62,668 bases of DNA from the NCBI GenBank assembly GCA_028284145.1, contig JANQSH010000121.1, forward strand, positions 1-62,668. Reading direction: 5' to 3'. Positions 9,233 to 17,542 of this stretch are shown here, one piece after another. The notes below the pieces were generated by a model that ran no database searches, was not told where the DNA came from, and saw nothing but the letters and a program-made list of their open reading frames with translations. Each line of letters starts with the position of its first letter. The first letter of the stretch is position 1. Both the position numbers and the translations under genes were made by a program. The stretch is from Planctomycetaceae bacterium (GTDB lineage Bacteria > Planctomycetota > Planctomycetia > Planctomycetales > Planctomycetaceae).

Positions 9233-9442
9233 ATGTGCGAACGCCTTATCTGTTGTTTCATACTTGTCGCATCGGTTTTATCAACGGTTGGATCAGATCA
9301 TTCTCATAAGTCTCAACAATCCGCATTGCATGGTCACATAATGAATGTGCTGTTTCCTGTTTCCGATGACCTCAAAGCGAGTGGATTCGGCTGTTACGGG
9401 GACAGAAACGTCCAGTATCGACGCCTGGAGAAAATCAGTTGA
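9233..9442 (+). pseudogene. Sulfatase, N-terminal remnant
   Basis: The frame starts with an export signal (MCERLICCFILVASVLSTVG). It continues HIMNVLFPVSDDLKASGFGC then YGDRNVQYRRLEKIS, following the sulfatase opening (P)NVLFI.ADDLKAS.LGCYG. It stops before the Cys/Ser-x-Pro-x-Arg formylglycine motif, and no continuation is visible in other frames. This is a truncated, probably non-functional copy. Confidence 0.6.
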
Positions 9443-9506
9443 TGTGCAACCGGTCGTTGCTGACGGAAAGTGACATTAACGTTTGAAATTTACTCTGACC
9501 GAACAT

Positions 9507-10262
9507 TCACGCCGATCTGTAATTCCTGCGATATTGAGTTGGTGTCAGGCCAGTCACTTTGTGAAATCGTTTTGCAAAGTGGCTCTGATCGTAAAAGCCA
9601 ACGTTTGTGGCGATTTCCGCCATACTCAATGTGGTATCCGTTAAAAGTCGGCGCGCCTCCTGAACTCGGAGTGACAACTGGTATTCGGTTGGCGACATTC
9701 TGAGCAGAACCCGGAACCGTCGATTAAAATGCGTTGTCGATAGCCCTACTTTGCGCGCCATTTCATCCATCGAGATGTTTTCAATGTAATGGCTCTCGAT
9801 ATACCGGATTACCGGGGACAATTCCTGGAAGTGGAATTTCTGCTCCTCGGGCGTGGCAATCGGATACATCACGCCGGCAATTCCCATGACGTTTTGATTC
9901 GGACTCAACAGTGGTGTTTTGCTGGAGATATACCATTGAGGTGAGCCATGCGCCTGATGGACAAGCCAAAGCTGGTTGGGAATCGATTGTTGCAGCTGCA
10001 TCACCCGTTGATCTTCCGCAATATAAGCGGCTGCCATGGCTGGAGGATGAAAGTCATGGTCATTTCGACCGATCACATCGTATTCGTCGGTGACGCCATA
10101 CTGATCCAGCACATTGCGATTCACTTTGATGAATCTGCTGTGCGCATCTTTGGCGTAAAAATGAGCACGAGGCAGGTATTCAAACAGTTCCATCACGCTT
10201 CGCGCGTTGGGGTTGGCGGCAAAAAACTGTTCCTGAAATTGACGTGGTGATGGAGTCGGCAT
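9507..10262 (-). CDS. AraC-family regulator with PAS-like sensor domain
   Basis: The 251-residue protein starts at ATG 10262 (a TTG lies two codons upstream). Residues about 25-135 form a PAS-like fold (YLPRAHFYAKDAHSRFIKVN ... GRNDHDF ... MGIAGVMYPI). Residues about 150-250 are two helix-turn-helix units of the AraC type (ISMDEMARKVGLSTTHFNRR and SMAEIATNVGFYDQSHFAKR) ending PTQYRRNYR. PAS-AraC pairs occur widely in planctomycetes. The ligand is unknown. No obvious target beside it: it lies tail-to-tail with the sulfatase remnant and its upstream side faces family A copy 3. Confidence 0.88.
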   Translation of the reverse strand: MPTPSPRQFQEQFFAANPNARSVMELFEYLPRAHFYAKDAHSRFIKVNRNVLDQYGVTDEYDVIGRNDHDFHPPAMAAAYIAEDQRVMQLQQSIPNQLWLVHQAHGSPQWYISSKTPLLSPNQNVMGIAGVMYPIATPEEQKFHFQELSPVIRYIESHYIENISMDEMARKVGLSTTHFNRRFRVLLRMSPTEYQLSLRVQEARRLLTDTTLSMAEIATNVGFYDQSHFAKRFHKVTGLTPTQYRRNYRSA

Positions 10263-10381
10263 GGTCAAATTGTACCGGCTCGAAAAGCAATTGTGCAGGA
10301 AAAAACCTCCGTCCCGTTGTGCGGGACAGAGGTATGCAACTTCTTACGCATGTCATTGCAGGTCGGCAAACAGGCTCACTG

Positions 10382-10473
10382 GAGCCGTTTACCTTCTGGT
10401 AAATGTCTCTGGCCCATGGGAGCCTTGGTTTCAGGCCTGACGACGCCCATTGCGGCACAGAAGAGCGTATCTA
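10382..10473 (-). repeat. Family A dispersed repeat, copy 3
   Basis: The left end is GAGCCGTTTACCTTCTGG. The right end has lost part of its palindrome (AGAGCGTATCTAA). On the minus strand it begins TTAGATACGCTC, and this TTAG contains the stop codon of the DUF1559 gene that ends at 10471. Confidence 0.85.
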
Positions 10474-11493
10474 ATCGATCGTCTGGCCATCGTTTCGCTC
10501 GCCAAGGTGGCGCCAGGTATTGGCATTGATGGCATCGGTGAATGGCTTGGCCGAGCCATCCATCAGCAGGCCCTGCACGATCCCAGGGTGATAGCTGCGG
10601 GAAGTGACTGCCGCGAAGGTAATCTCGGTTGCACTTTTTCCCTCTCGCTTTGATGTGTAATCTCCATCAACCAGTTCGCCATCATCGTTGGTAATCATCA
10701 CTTTTGTGTTTGGCGGATAGGTGGTTGTAAATCCGGTCTGGTGGACGCGAGCATCGACCCACTCTGTGTGACCAGAATTGTTTTTGGCTTCATCTTTCGG
10801 CAATGAGTCAATTCCAGAGGCGGCTGGAGGAGTTGCTGGGCCAGATTCGCCATCTCGTAAATAGGGACTAAAAGCTTTTACTTCGGAAAAGGCGAGGGTA
10901 TTCGACGTACCGTCGGTGAAATCTCGCATGCGTGTCGAGCGGTTTGGTGAGAACGCTCCGGTGTTCGCCATCGGGTTTGCCGGGTTATAGATCAACCAGT
11001 GGCCATAGTTGGCGCCGTAGCTGACGGGATAATGTTCAGGGTCTCCGCTGCCGTCGAGTCGTTGCATATCGTTGACATCGCTGGGGCAGAGGTAAAGTTG
11101 AATTCGGACTGGTCGGACGGCGACGTTGTTCGCACTCGCGTAGTCCTCATCCCATTTGATCAGGCCTTCGAGATTGGACTGCTCAATGAAATCGAGTAAC
11201 CGGGCATGAATTGAAAAGGAGCCTTGATCAACGCTGGTGTCATAGATTCCTGCCGGTGGAAACTGGCGGTAGACATCGTGGTAGTTGTGAATCGCAATCC
11301 CTATTTGACGCATGTTGCTGAGGCAATTTGCGCGACGTGCCGCTTCTCTGGCAGCTTGAATGGCAGGGAGGAGCAGTGCGATCAGGATGGCGATGATGGC
11401 AATCACAACCAGCAATTCAATGAGAGTAAATCCTGTTCGTTTGTCTGTTGTTGAGACTTCATTGCTGGTCCTCTGTGCTCGATTCGATTTCAT
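10471..11493 (-). CDS. DUF1559 protein with type IV pilin-like N-terminus
   Basis: This 340-residue protein starts at ATG 11493. The upstream frame to 11583 lacks family resemblance. It has a prepilin signature [19 protein letters not shown] at about 20-38, followed by [17 protein letters not shown], the planctomycete DUF1559 hallmark. The C-terminal 'H-X9-DG' box appears as [16 protein letters not shown]1559 proteins are amplified to tens or hundreds per planctomycete genome and are thought to be surface or pseudopilin proteins. Function is otherwise unknown. The TAG stop coincides with the terminal TTAG of family A copy 3. Confidence 0.92.
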   Translation of the reverse strand: MKSNRAQRTSNEVSTTDKRTGFTLIELLVVIAIIAILIALLLPAIQAAREAARRANCLSNMRQIGIAIHNYHDVYRQFPPAGIYDTSVDQGSFSIHARLLDFIEQSNLEGLIKWDEDYASANNVAVRPVRIQLYLCPSDVNDMQRLDGSGDPEHYPVSYGANYGHWLIYNPANPMANTGAFSPNRSTRMRDFTDGTSNTLAFSEVKAFSPYLRDGESGPATPPAASGIDSLPKDEAKNNSGHTEWVDARVHQTGFTTTYPPNTKVMITNDDGELVDGDYTSKREGKSATEITFAAVTSRSYHPGIVQGLLMDGSAKPFTDAINANTWRHLGERNDGQTID

Positions 11494-11786
11494 GGCATGA
11501 TATCCAGTTCTGGGGTGAGAATAGGCAGGTTTCGTCCTAAGTGCTTTTTTGTATTGCGGTTTCAATTCCAGGTCGTGACACAAATGGACCCCGAATCATT
11601 GGAATTGAGACTCAATCTCAAATTAGCAGCCGTCCAGCGGATTGCAAGTTCAGTGCTGTCTCGTAATTGGAAATTTACAAAAAAACATGAAAGGGCAAGC
11701 TGGACTCTCATGCCGATCCGCCCCTGCTGATGGTACTCATAGCCCGTAGACTTATCGCCATCTGGAATAGTCTACTTTGGACAGCC

Positions 11787-11997
11787 ATGGGTAATGAGAA
11801 TGACATTCTGAAATGCTTCGGTCGTCAGGTCCGGGAATTGCGAAAACGGAAGGGGTTTTCCCAGGAGGCTTTCGCTGCGCATTGTGGGCTACATTGGGGG
11901 AATTGAGAGAGGTGAGAGGAACGTCGCCCTCCGGAATATCGAGGTCATCGCCAAGGCTTTGGGTATGACGATGTCGGACCTGGTAGATGGGCTTTGA
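11787..11997 (+). pseudogene. XRE-type HTH regulator, frameshifted
   Basis: From ATG 11787 the frame reads [24 protein letters not shown] and then hits a stop. The remainder, [35 protein letters not shown], continues in another frame to TGA 11997. Typical small XRE repressors have [13 protein letters not shown] here, so a short deletion of several bases right at the recognition helix broke the gene. A 32-codon frame (11999-12097) follows immediately and matches nothing I know. Confidence 0.75.
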
Positions 11998-11998
11998 T

Positions 11999-12097
11999 AT
12001 GGATATGGATGAGGCCCTGTATCACGAAGAAAGGGAGCGTCTGCTCAACTCCGGTCAATCAATGTTTATGCCTGTAAGTATCGAATCTCTGGCATAA
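11999..12097 (+). CDS. Doubtful 32-residue peptide behind XRE remnant
   Basis: ATG 11999 to TAA 12097 encodes an acidic peptide (MDMDEALYHEERERLLNSGQ ...). It starts two bases after the stop of the broken XRE gene, as a coupled second cistron would. There is no recognised family. It may be a remnant. Confidence 0.2.
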   Translation: MDMDEALYHEERERLLNSGQSMFMPVSIESLA

Positions 12098-12148
12098 CCT
12101 GGTCAACTTTGATTACAACGATCTGTTGGTTTGGACTGGTGGTATTGC

Positions 12149-12245
12149 CCCGAAATCGCCGTGAAGCCCGAAATCGCCGTGAAGTTGGAGAGGCAGTGGT
12201 GAACCGACAGTAACATCTTTGGATTGCCCCTTCACGGGGATTTCG
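12149..12245. repeat. Short direct repeat plus matching inverted copy
   Basis: An 18-base unit (CCCGAAATCGCCGTGAAG) occurs twice in tandem at 12149-12184. A near-complement, CTTCACGGGGATTTCG, follows at 12230-12245, so a hairpin with a roughly 45-65-base loop can form. The rest of the gap 12098-12349 holds nothing recognisable. Confidence 0.6.
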
Positions 12246-12349
12246 ATTTGCCTCCTGTTCCTTACAATCAAATAGTCAGGGTAAAAAAGCGGCGACTCCA
12301 GCCGAAAGCCGGAATCGTCGAAAATCGCTGATTTGCCGAAGTCTGAAAA

Positions 12350-12422
<73 letters not shown>

Positions 12423-12573
12423 CGTTTCTCCAGTCGCTTTGAATATAGATGCTCACAGTATGTGCATCAAGCGTCTGGAAAACCGAGTCATTGTCCCCTG
12501 GTATCCGAAAAAGTCCGAGACTGATAGAATGCCGGCAGCAGATACGGCAATCTTGACAGATTGATTGCTACTG

Positions 12574-12671
12574 GAGCCGTTTCCCTTTTTGTGTGACGGT
12601 TCTCGCTCGTGAGAGTCTGCGTTGGCAGGCCAAGAGACGATTTTCGCGGCACGGAAGAGCGTAACACGCTC
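12574..12671 (-). repeat. Family A dispersed repeat, copy 4
   Basis: Subtype with GTGTGACGGTTCTCGCTCGT. The right palindrome is GAGCGTAACACGCTC. It ends 27 bases upstream of the plsC start and is translated as a false N-terminal extension of that frame. Confidence 0.9.
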
Positions 12672-12698
12672 TGGAAATCCATCCAAAGACGGACAGTG

Positions 12699-13496
12699 AT
12701 GTCGGACCAGCGTCGGACCGAAACAACTGATGAGAAATTGCCACATCCGACCAATCGGAATTGTGTCTGGCTGTTCATTCAGGTGGTCTTGCGGGCGTTC
12801 TTTGCACTTTGGCTGAAATACCGTGCCCGTGGTGCGGAGAATGTTCCCCGCGATGGTGGCGGGCTGGTGATTGCCAATCATCAGAGTTTTCTTGATCCGC
12901 TGCTGGTGGCGGCTCCATTCGAGAGACCCATCAGCTATGTTGCTCGGGATACGCTGTTCCCTGTTCCGATCATTGGCTGGATACTTCGCAAAACCTACGT
13001 GATGCCTATCAATCGCAGTGCTGCGAGTACAGCCAGTATTCACCGGTCGGTTCAACGGGTCGAACATGGTTTCCTTGTGGGGATTTTTCCGGAGGGAACA
13101 CGGACGCGAGATGGGTCCGTTGGCGAATTCAAACCTGGTTTCGTTTCGCTGATTCGGCGCAGCCGGGCGGCAGTCTACCCGGTTGGCATCGCGGGGGCGT
13201 TTGAAGCCTATCCCAAAGGTGTCCTGTTTCCCCGGAGACAGCAGGTTTGTGTTGTTTATGGAGAACCGCTCGATCCGGATCGACTACAGGAACTCTCAAA
13301 GAAAGGCCGGGAGCATGAACTCATCGCATTTGCGAGGGAGCATGTGCAGAATTGCCAGAGAGAGGCGGAGAATTGGCGACACCAGTTGACATCGCGATGG
13401 CTGGTTGCCCGCTCTCATTCGACAGTTACGAATCCGACGGTCACGAATCAGGATGATTCCCAGAAGAATGACAAAATACAGGAGGCCCCAACATGA
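12699..13496 (+). CDS. plsC: 1-acyl-sn-glycerol-3-phosphate acyltransferase (PlsC type)
   Basis: This 265-residue membrane-associated acyltransferase uses ATG 12699; codons before it belong to the repeat. After an N-terminal hydrophobic helix (about 23-40) come the catalytic NHQSFLDP block (His61-X4-Asp66), the YVARDTLFPVPIIGW stretch and the glycerophosphate-binding FPEGTRTRDG (about 133-142). It converts lysophosphatidate to phosphatidate in phospholipid synthesis. The tail after residue 240 is a Thr/Asn-rich extension without homology. The stop overlaps the next start as ATGA, so the two genes form an operon. Confidence 0.88.
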   Translation: MSDQRRTETTDEKLPHPTNRNCVWLFIQVVLRAFFALWLKYRARGAENVPRDGGGLVIANHQSFLDPLLVAAPFERPISYVARDTLFPVPIIGWILRKTYVMPINRSAASTASIHRSVQRVEHGFLVGIFPEGTRTRDGSVGEFKPGFVSLIRRSRAAVYPVGIAGAFEAYPKGVLFPRRQQVCVVYGEPLDPDRLQELSKKGREHELIAFAREHVQNCQREAENWRHQLTSRWLVARSHSTVTNPTVTNQDDSQKNDKIQEAPT

Positions 13497-14851
13497 CGCA
13501 GCGAATTTTGAGCATCTCGGGATTGAGAGGTGTTGTCGGCGATGGACTGGACCCGGAGTTTCTCACGCAATTCGCCGCGGCACTCGGTACATTAGTCGAA
13601 GGTGGTGTGGTTGTCCTGACGCGAGATGGGCGAGCGACCGGAACAATGGTGCAGCATGCCGTTCTGTCCGGTTTGCTCGCAACCGGTTGCCGGGTGATCG
13701 ACGGGGGAATTGCATCAACACCAACCTGTGGTGTGCTGGTGAAACATGTTGGAGCAACTGCCGGGCTTCAGATTACTGCGAGCCACAACCCGGTTGAATG
13801 GAATGGCCTCAAACCCTTCTCCAGCGAGGGAGCGGTGTTCAATCACGGTCAGGGACAGGCATTGATCGATGTACTGGAATCGAGGATGTTCCGTTGGCAA
13901 CCGTGGGATAAGGTTGGCGTGGTTAAGGAATACACGAACAGCGCTGCTCCACACATGGATCGCGTTGTGGAACGGATCGATCTGGGATCGATTCGCAACA
14001 GGAGTTTCAAGGTTGTTCTCGATTGCAATCGTGGTTCGGGTGGAATTATGGGGCCGCGATTGCTGGAAGCGTTGGGTTGCGAGATCAAGGTGCTGGGTGG
14101 TGAGCCGGATGGCCAGTTCGAGCATACTCCCGAGCCGCTCAAGGAGAATCTGACGGTATTGTGTGACGCTGTTGCAGCCTCCAATGCAGATGTCGGCTTT
14201 GCGCAAGATCCCGATGCCGATCGTCTCGCTGTGGTCGATGAAAACGGGACTTACATTGGTGAAGAGTTGACTCTGGCATTGGCAGCAGATCATCTGCTGG
14301 CTCAGCAACAGGGGCCGTTTGTCGTGAACGGTTCGACCAGCCGCGTTACAGAAGACATCGCGAAACGCCACGGTTGCGAGTATCATCGTTCGCATGTGGG
14401 GGAGGCAAATGTTGTCGCCATGATGAAGGAAACCGGGGCAGTTCTTGGTGGAGAAGGCAATGGTGGCGTCATTGATCCCCAGATTGGATTTGTCCGCGAC
14501 AGTTTCGTGTCGATGGCGCTGATCCTGGAAGGATTGCAGCAGCGCAGCGGTACGTTGAGTGAATGGGTCGCCTCCCTTCCCTCGTATTGCATCATCAAAG
14601 ACAAAGTCAAATGTCCAGCAGAATTCGTCCAGGCAGTTTGTGACAAATTGAAGTCGAAATTTGCTGATGCTACGGGGCAGGAAGGGGATGGGTTGCGGCT
14701 GGATTGGGACGATCGCTGGGTGCAGGTGCGTGCCAGCAACACCGAGCCGATTGTCCGTGTTATCGCCGAAGCTCCGACCGAGAAGGAAGCAACACAACTC
14801 TGTGCTGAGGCAAAATCCGAAGTTTCCGCAGTAATTTCGGAAGGAGCGTAA
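13493..14851 (+). CDS. glmM: Phosphoglucosamine mutase / phosphohexomutase
   Basis: The 452-residue alpha-D-phosphohexomutase has its phosphoserine loop ITASHNP (Ser97), the Mg-binding DPDADRLAV, the sugar-binding GGEGNGGVI and the phosphate-binding RASNTEPIVRV, all in order and at family spacing. The likely reaction is glucosamine-6-P to glucosamine-1-P for UDP-GlcNAc. Phosphomannomutase activity cannot be excluded from motifs, hence moderate certainty on the symbol. It is coupled to plsC by ATGA. The gap after it carries family C and D repeats. Confidence 0.8.
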   Translation: MTQRILSISGLRGVVGDGLDPEFLTQFAAALGTLVEGGVVVLTRDGRATGTMVQHAVLSGLLATGCRVIDGGIASTPTCGVLVKHVGATAGLQITASHNPVEWNGLKPFSSEGAVFNHGQGQALIDVLESRMFRWQPWDKVGVVKEYTNSAAPHMDRVVERIDLGSIRNRSFKVVLDCNRGSGGIMGPRLLEALGCEIKVLGGEPDGQFEHTPEPLKENLTVLCDAVAASNADVGFAQDPDADRLAVVDENGTYIGEELTLALAADHLLAQQQGPFVVNGSTSRVTEDIAKRHGCEYHRSHVGEANVVAMMKETGAVLGGEGNGGVIDPQIGFVRDSFVSMALILEGLQQRSGTLSEWVASLPSYCIIKDKVKCPAEFVQAVCDKLKSKFADATGQEGDGLRLDWDDRWVQVRASNTEPIVRVIAEAPTEKEATQLCAEAKSEVSAVISEGA

Positions 14852-15002
14852 ACGTCCGGTCCGGAAAAAGTCTTCGGTGTCACGTGTCGATTGCCTGCCA
14901 GTACTATTGGTTTGCGGCTGATTCCATCCTGATTCTTTCCATTGATGCAGCAGTAGAAATCCTGGCCAGGTTGTCGCGACGGGTGTTCCGCCCTCTATTA
15001 CG
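14852..15002. other. Gap without recognisable gene before repeats
   Basis: Nothing was identified between the mutase stop and family C copy 3. A 455-codon minus frame that runs from the repeat back through glmM is an antisense shadow. Confidence 0.5.
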
Positions 15003-15113
15003 GCTAGTGCCTTGTCAAGGCTTTGTTTTGGGGTGCGGGTTGACATAACCCGCTCCGTTGTCGCTCCTTGCAACTTCATCAACCCTTCTTTTCAGTCTTG
15101 ACGGTTCACCAGT
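15003..15113 (+). repeat. Family C dispersed repeat, copy 3
   Basis: Full-length. The left end CTAGTGCCTTGTCAAGGC and right end GTCTTGACGGTTCACCAGT are imperfect inverted termini. The internal palindrome GCGGGTTGACATAACCCGC (15036-15054) is intact. It abuts or overlaps family D copy 1. Confidence 0.88.
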
Positions 15114-15204
15114 CCAACGGACTTTTATCTGTGGCGGCTTACGCCCCATCTGGAACGATAATAGACGGTCGAAAGACGCCACACTTATCCGTTTGCCGCT
15201 ATAA
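15109..15204 (+). repeat. Family D dispersed repeat, copy 1
   Basis: It begins with the palindrome AGTCCAACGGACT and TTTATCTGTGGCGGCTTACG, and ends ATCCGTTTGCCGCTATAA. The other full copy (22963-23060) is inverted. The remaining DNA to 15571 includes ATTGTTGGGC twice in tandem (15231-15250) but no gene. Confidence 0.85.
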
Positions 15205-15571
15205 CTGGCAGGTTCCAGTTCAGTCACCATATTGTTGGGCATTGTTGGGCGGGTTTGACTCTCCAGGATGAAAATGGTTACGTTCTACAGTTACAGAGAT
15301 CAGGCTGATGAGGAATGCGTAGCCATTCATTGTGTTGCCGTGTCTGTCCATTTCATTTTTTCATGGCGATTTGTCAGCAATAGGCTTCTGAAATCAGAGC
15401 GACTCGATATCTGATGGATTTTCGTCATTCGACGAAGTCCATATTCGGAACCAGTTCTACACGTTCAAGTTGACTTGTCTTAACGCATTGTCTGGTGCTT
15501 TACCAAAACCATGGAAAAGTTCCCGACATCATTCCGACTGGATTCTTTGACCAATTGAAAGAGGTTTACCC

Positions 15572-16327
15572 ATGAGTACTGACGGGCCAAAAACAGCAGA
15601 TCAAGGTGCCATCGAAAGGCATGTAGACGGATTGGAGCGAGGGCAGGTGGCTCTTGACGAGGCGCTGGGAAAGATGAGGCGTATTCGGATATTCCTGTTG
15701 GTTGCACTGGTGGCAGTAGTTGGGGTGACCATCTGGAAGTTTTACGAGTTAGCTGAGAAAGTTCGCAGTGAGGATAACGTCGCCGAACTGATGGATGCGG
15801 CTCAACAGCGATTTAACGAAAACCGTGCAATTTACATTCACGAACTTCAGACACTGGCTGATAAAGCTGGTCCTGTAATTAAAACGGCTCTGGAAGAGCA
15901 GATGCAAAAGGATCAGACCAAATTTGAGGAAATTCTCGATAACGAACAATCCGTTCTTGTAGAGAATCTGCAGGTTGGTGTCACAGATGCTCTGGAGAAA
16001 CGTCAGAAACAGTTGAGCGAGGAGTTTGAACGGAAGTTCCGCGAAAAATTCCCCAATGCAGAAAATGATGAGGTCTACACGCGCATGATGGCGAATGTCG
16101 AAGCGGCTCTGCAGAGGTTGATTAAGAAGTACTATGCGGAAGAGATCAAAGGGAATTTTGAGGAGATGGCACAGACCTGGGAGGATTTCCCAGCCGCAGA
16201 GCCGGCCCGGGAAGGGGATGTACCGTTGGATGATGAAATGATCGGCCTGCTGATTGAACTGGCGCAAATCAAAATGGCCGAAACCGATTTGCGTGGGTTT
16301 CAATCGTCATTGAGCGCACCGGAATAA
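15572..16327 (+). CDS. Single-pass membrane coiled-coil protein
   Basis: 251 residues, ATG 15572 behind AGAGG. A short charged N-terminal part comes first, then one transmembrane segment (FLLVALVAVVGVTIWKFYEL, about 39-58). A long, charged, heptad-rich helical domain follows (QKQLSEEFERKFREKFPNAE). I recognise no family. The neighbouring gene 55 bases downstream has the same plan, so the pair probably arose by duplication and may form a hetero-oligomer. Orientation is probably N-in with the helical part outside the cytoplasmic membrane. The role could be structural in the planctomycete envelope, but that is a guess. Confidence 0.7.
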   Translation: MSTDGPKTADQGAIERHVDGLERGQVALDEALGKMRRIRIFLLVALVAVVGVTIWKFYELAEKVRSEDNVAELMDAAQQRFNENRAIYIHELQTLADKAGPVIKTALEEQMQKDQTKFEEILDNEQSVLVENLQVGVTDALEKRQKQLSEEFERKFREKFPNAENDEVYTRMMANVEAALQRLIKKYYAEEIKGNFEEMAQTWEDFPAAEPAREGDVPLDDEMIGLLIELAQIKMAETDLRGFQSSLSAPE

Positions 16328-16381
16328 GCATTGCGGAAACATTCATCTTTCATCTAACCAGGACACGGGAAAGGCTCAACA

Positions 16382-17446
16382 ATGTCAACTGGCAGCAGCA
16401 TGAATACGACAGCTCAGCGGCTGGCGAAAGTGGAAACGAAAATCCAGCAGGAGGCCGATCGCGTTAGCCGGAATGCCGGGCTGATTGGCCTGATTGGAAC
16501 AATTCTGATTGTGGCCATGATCTGCTACTTTTACTACGGCTATCAAAAACTGAAAGAAGCTACCGAACCGAAGGAAATGGTGACACTAATCGATGGTCTT
16601 GTCACAGGGAACATCGAAACGACGCGCGTTGCGCTGGAAAGCGAGATTGAGGAACGTGCACCGGAACTGGCAGAGCAACTCAGCGAGGAGTTGCAGGCAG
16701 GGATCCCCAAAGGACGTGAAACGTTGGAGCAAATGATTCTCGATGAGTTCGATCGGCAAACGGACAAATATGCCGTGATGTCAGTCGACGAGTTCGATAC
16801 ATTTCTTGACGAGAATCGCGCTTTAATTCAACGGAGCATGAATGATCTTGAGAAGAGTCCAAAGCTCACACAGGAAGCACTGGAGCTCATCGTCACGCAG
16901 TTCGAACGCCAGACGAATCAAGACCTCAAAAGACAGGTCCTGGACGTGCTGAATGCGTCGGACATGATGAACAGGAAGCTTAAACGGCTGGCCATTGAGG
17001 ACGATGCCAAGGCCGCTCGCGTTTTCAAGGATGACCGGGAAGCGAGAGTTCAACGTCGAATTCTGATGATCGCCAAGCGACTCAAGTTGGAGGCTGCCGA
17101 CCCGACATTACTGGATCGGGAGAGAAAAGCTGCAGAACTGAAGAAAAAACTCAACGCGAAATCCAGGGGCAACGGTTCAAAAGGAGATACATCCGATTCT
17201 GAGTCGAAACCTGATGAAGGGGCGAACGAACAGCCGGACGGTGATTCTGATCCGGAGGAAGCCGCCGAAGGCAACACGTCACCGACAGAAGGCAGCGAAG
17301 CGAGAGAAAAAGCACCGGAATCCGACTCGCCCGGCGATGATGTCTCTTCCGATTCCGCGGAAGCAAATGATTCTGCTGATGAAGGCGACAGCACTGAGGA
17401 TTCTCCGGAGCCTGATTCCACGGAGTCCGGTTCCAAAGAGGATTGA
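16382..17446 (+). CDS. Single-pass membrane coiled-coil protein with acidic tail
   Basis: 354 residues, ATG 16382 with GGAAAGG seven bases upstream. It has the same plan as its upstream neighbour: a Gln/Glu-rich N-terminal helix, a transmembrane segment (GLIGLIGTILIVAMICYFYY, about 33-52) and a long helical domain to about residue 255. It then adds a 100-residue low-complexity tail of Asp, Glu, Ser, Pro and Gly ending GSKED. The tail suggests a disordered, highly negative, possibly extracytoplasmic extension. No family recognised. A strong terminator follows at 17476. Confidence 0.7.
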   Translation: MSTGSSMNTTAQRLAKVETKIQQEADRVSRNAGLIGLIGTILIVAMICYFYYGYQKLKEATEPKEMVTLIDGLVTGNIETTRVALESEIEERAPELAEQLSEELQAGIPKGRETLEQMILDEFDRQTDKYAVMSVDEFDTFLDENRALIQRSMNDLEKSPKLTQEALELIVTQFERQTNQDLKRQVLDVLNASDMMNRKLKRLAIEDDAKAARVFKDDREARVQRRILMIAKRLKLEAADPTLLDRERKAAELKKKLNAKSRGNGSKGDTSDSESKPDEGANEQPDGDSDPEEAAEGNTSPTEGSEAREKAPESDSPGDDVSSDSAEANDSADEGDSTEDSPEPDSTESGSKED

Positions 17447-17475
17447 AAAGCCGCTACGCAAACCGGAAGAAAGCC

Positions 17476-17517
17476 GGGACTGGATCGAAATGGCATTTCG
17501 ATCCAGTCCCATTTTTT
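17476..17517 (+). terminator. Rho-independent terminator
   Basis: A perfect 17-bp inverted repeat (GGGACTGGATCGAAATG and its complement around a central G) ends at 17510 and is followed by ATTTTTTG. It terminates the two-gene coiled-coil operon and separates it from the convergent dehydratase gene. Confidence 0.93.
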
Positions 17518-17542
17518 GTGCAGTGAATTTGGTGGATTGGCT

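Noticed and set aside
12699..13496. Upstream start of plsC at 12609
   Set aside because: The added codons are translated family A repeat and occur in other frames as the same peptide.
13715..15082. 455-codon minus-strand open frame
   Set aside because: It starts inside family C copy 3 and runs antisense to the phosphohexomutase gene, whose motifs are complete. Composition is that of a shadow frame.
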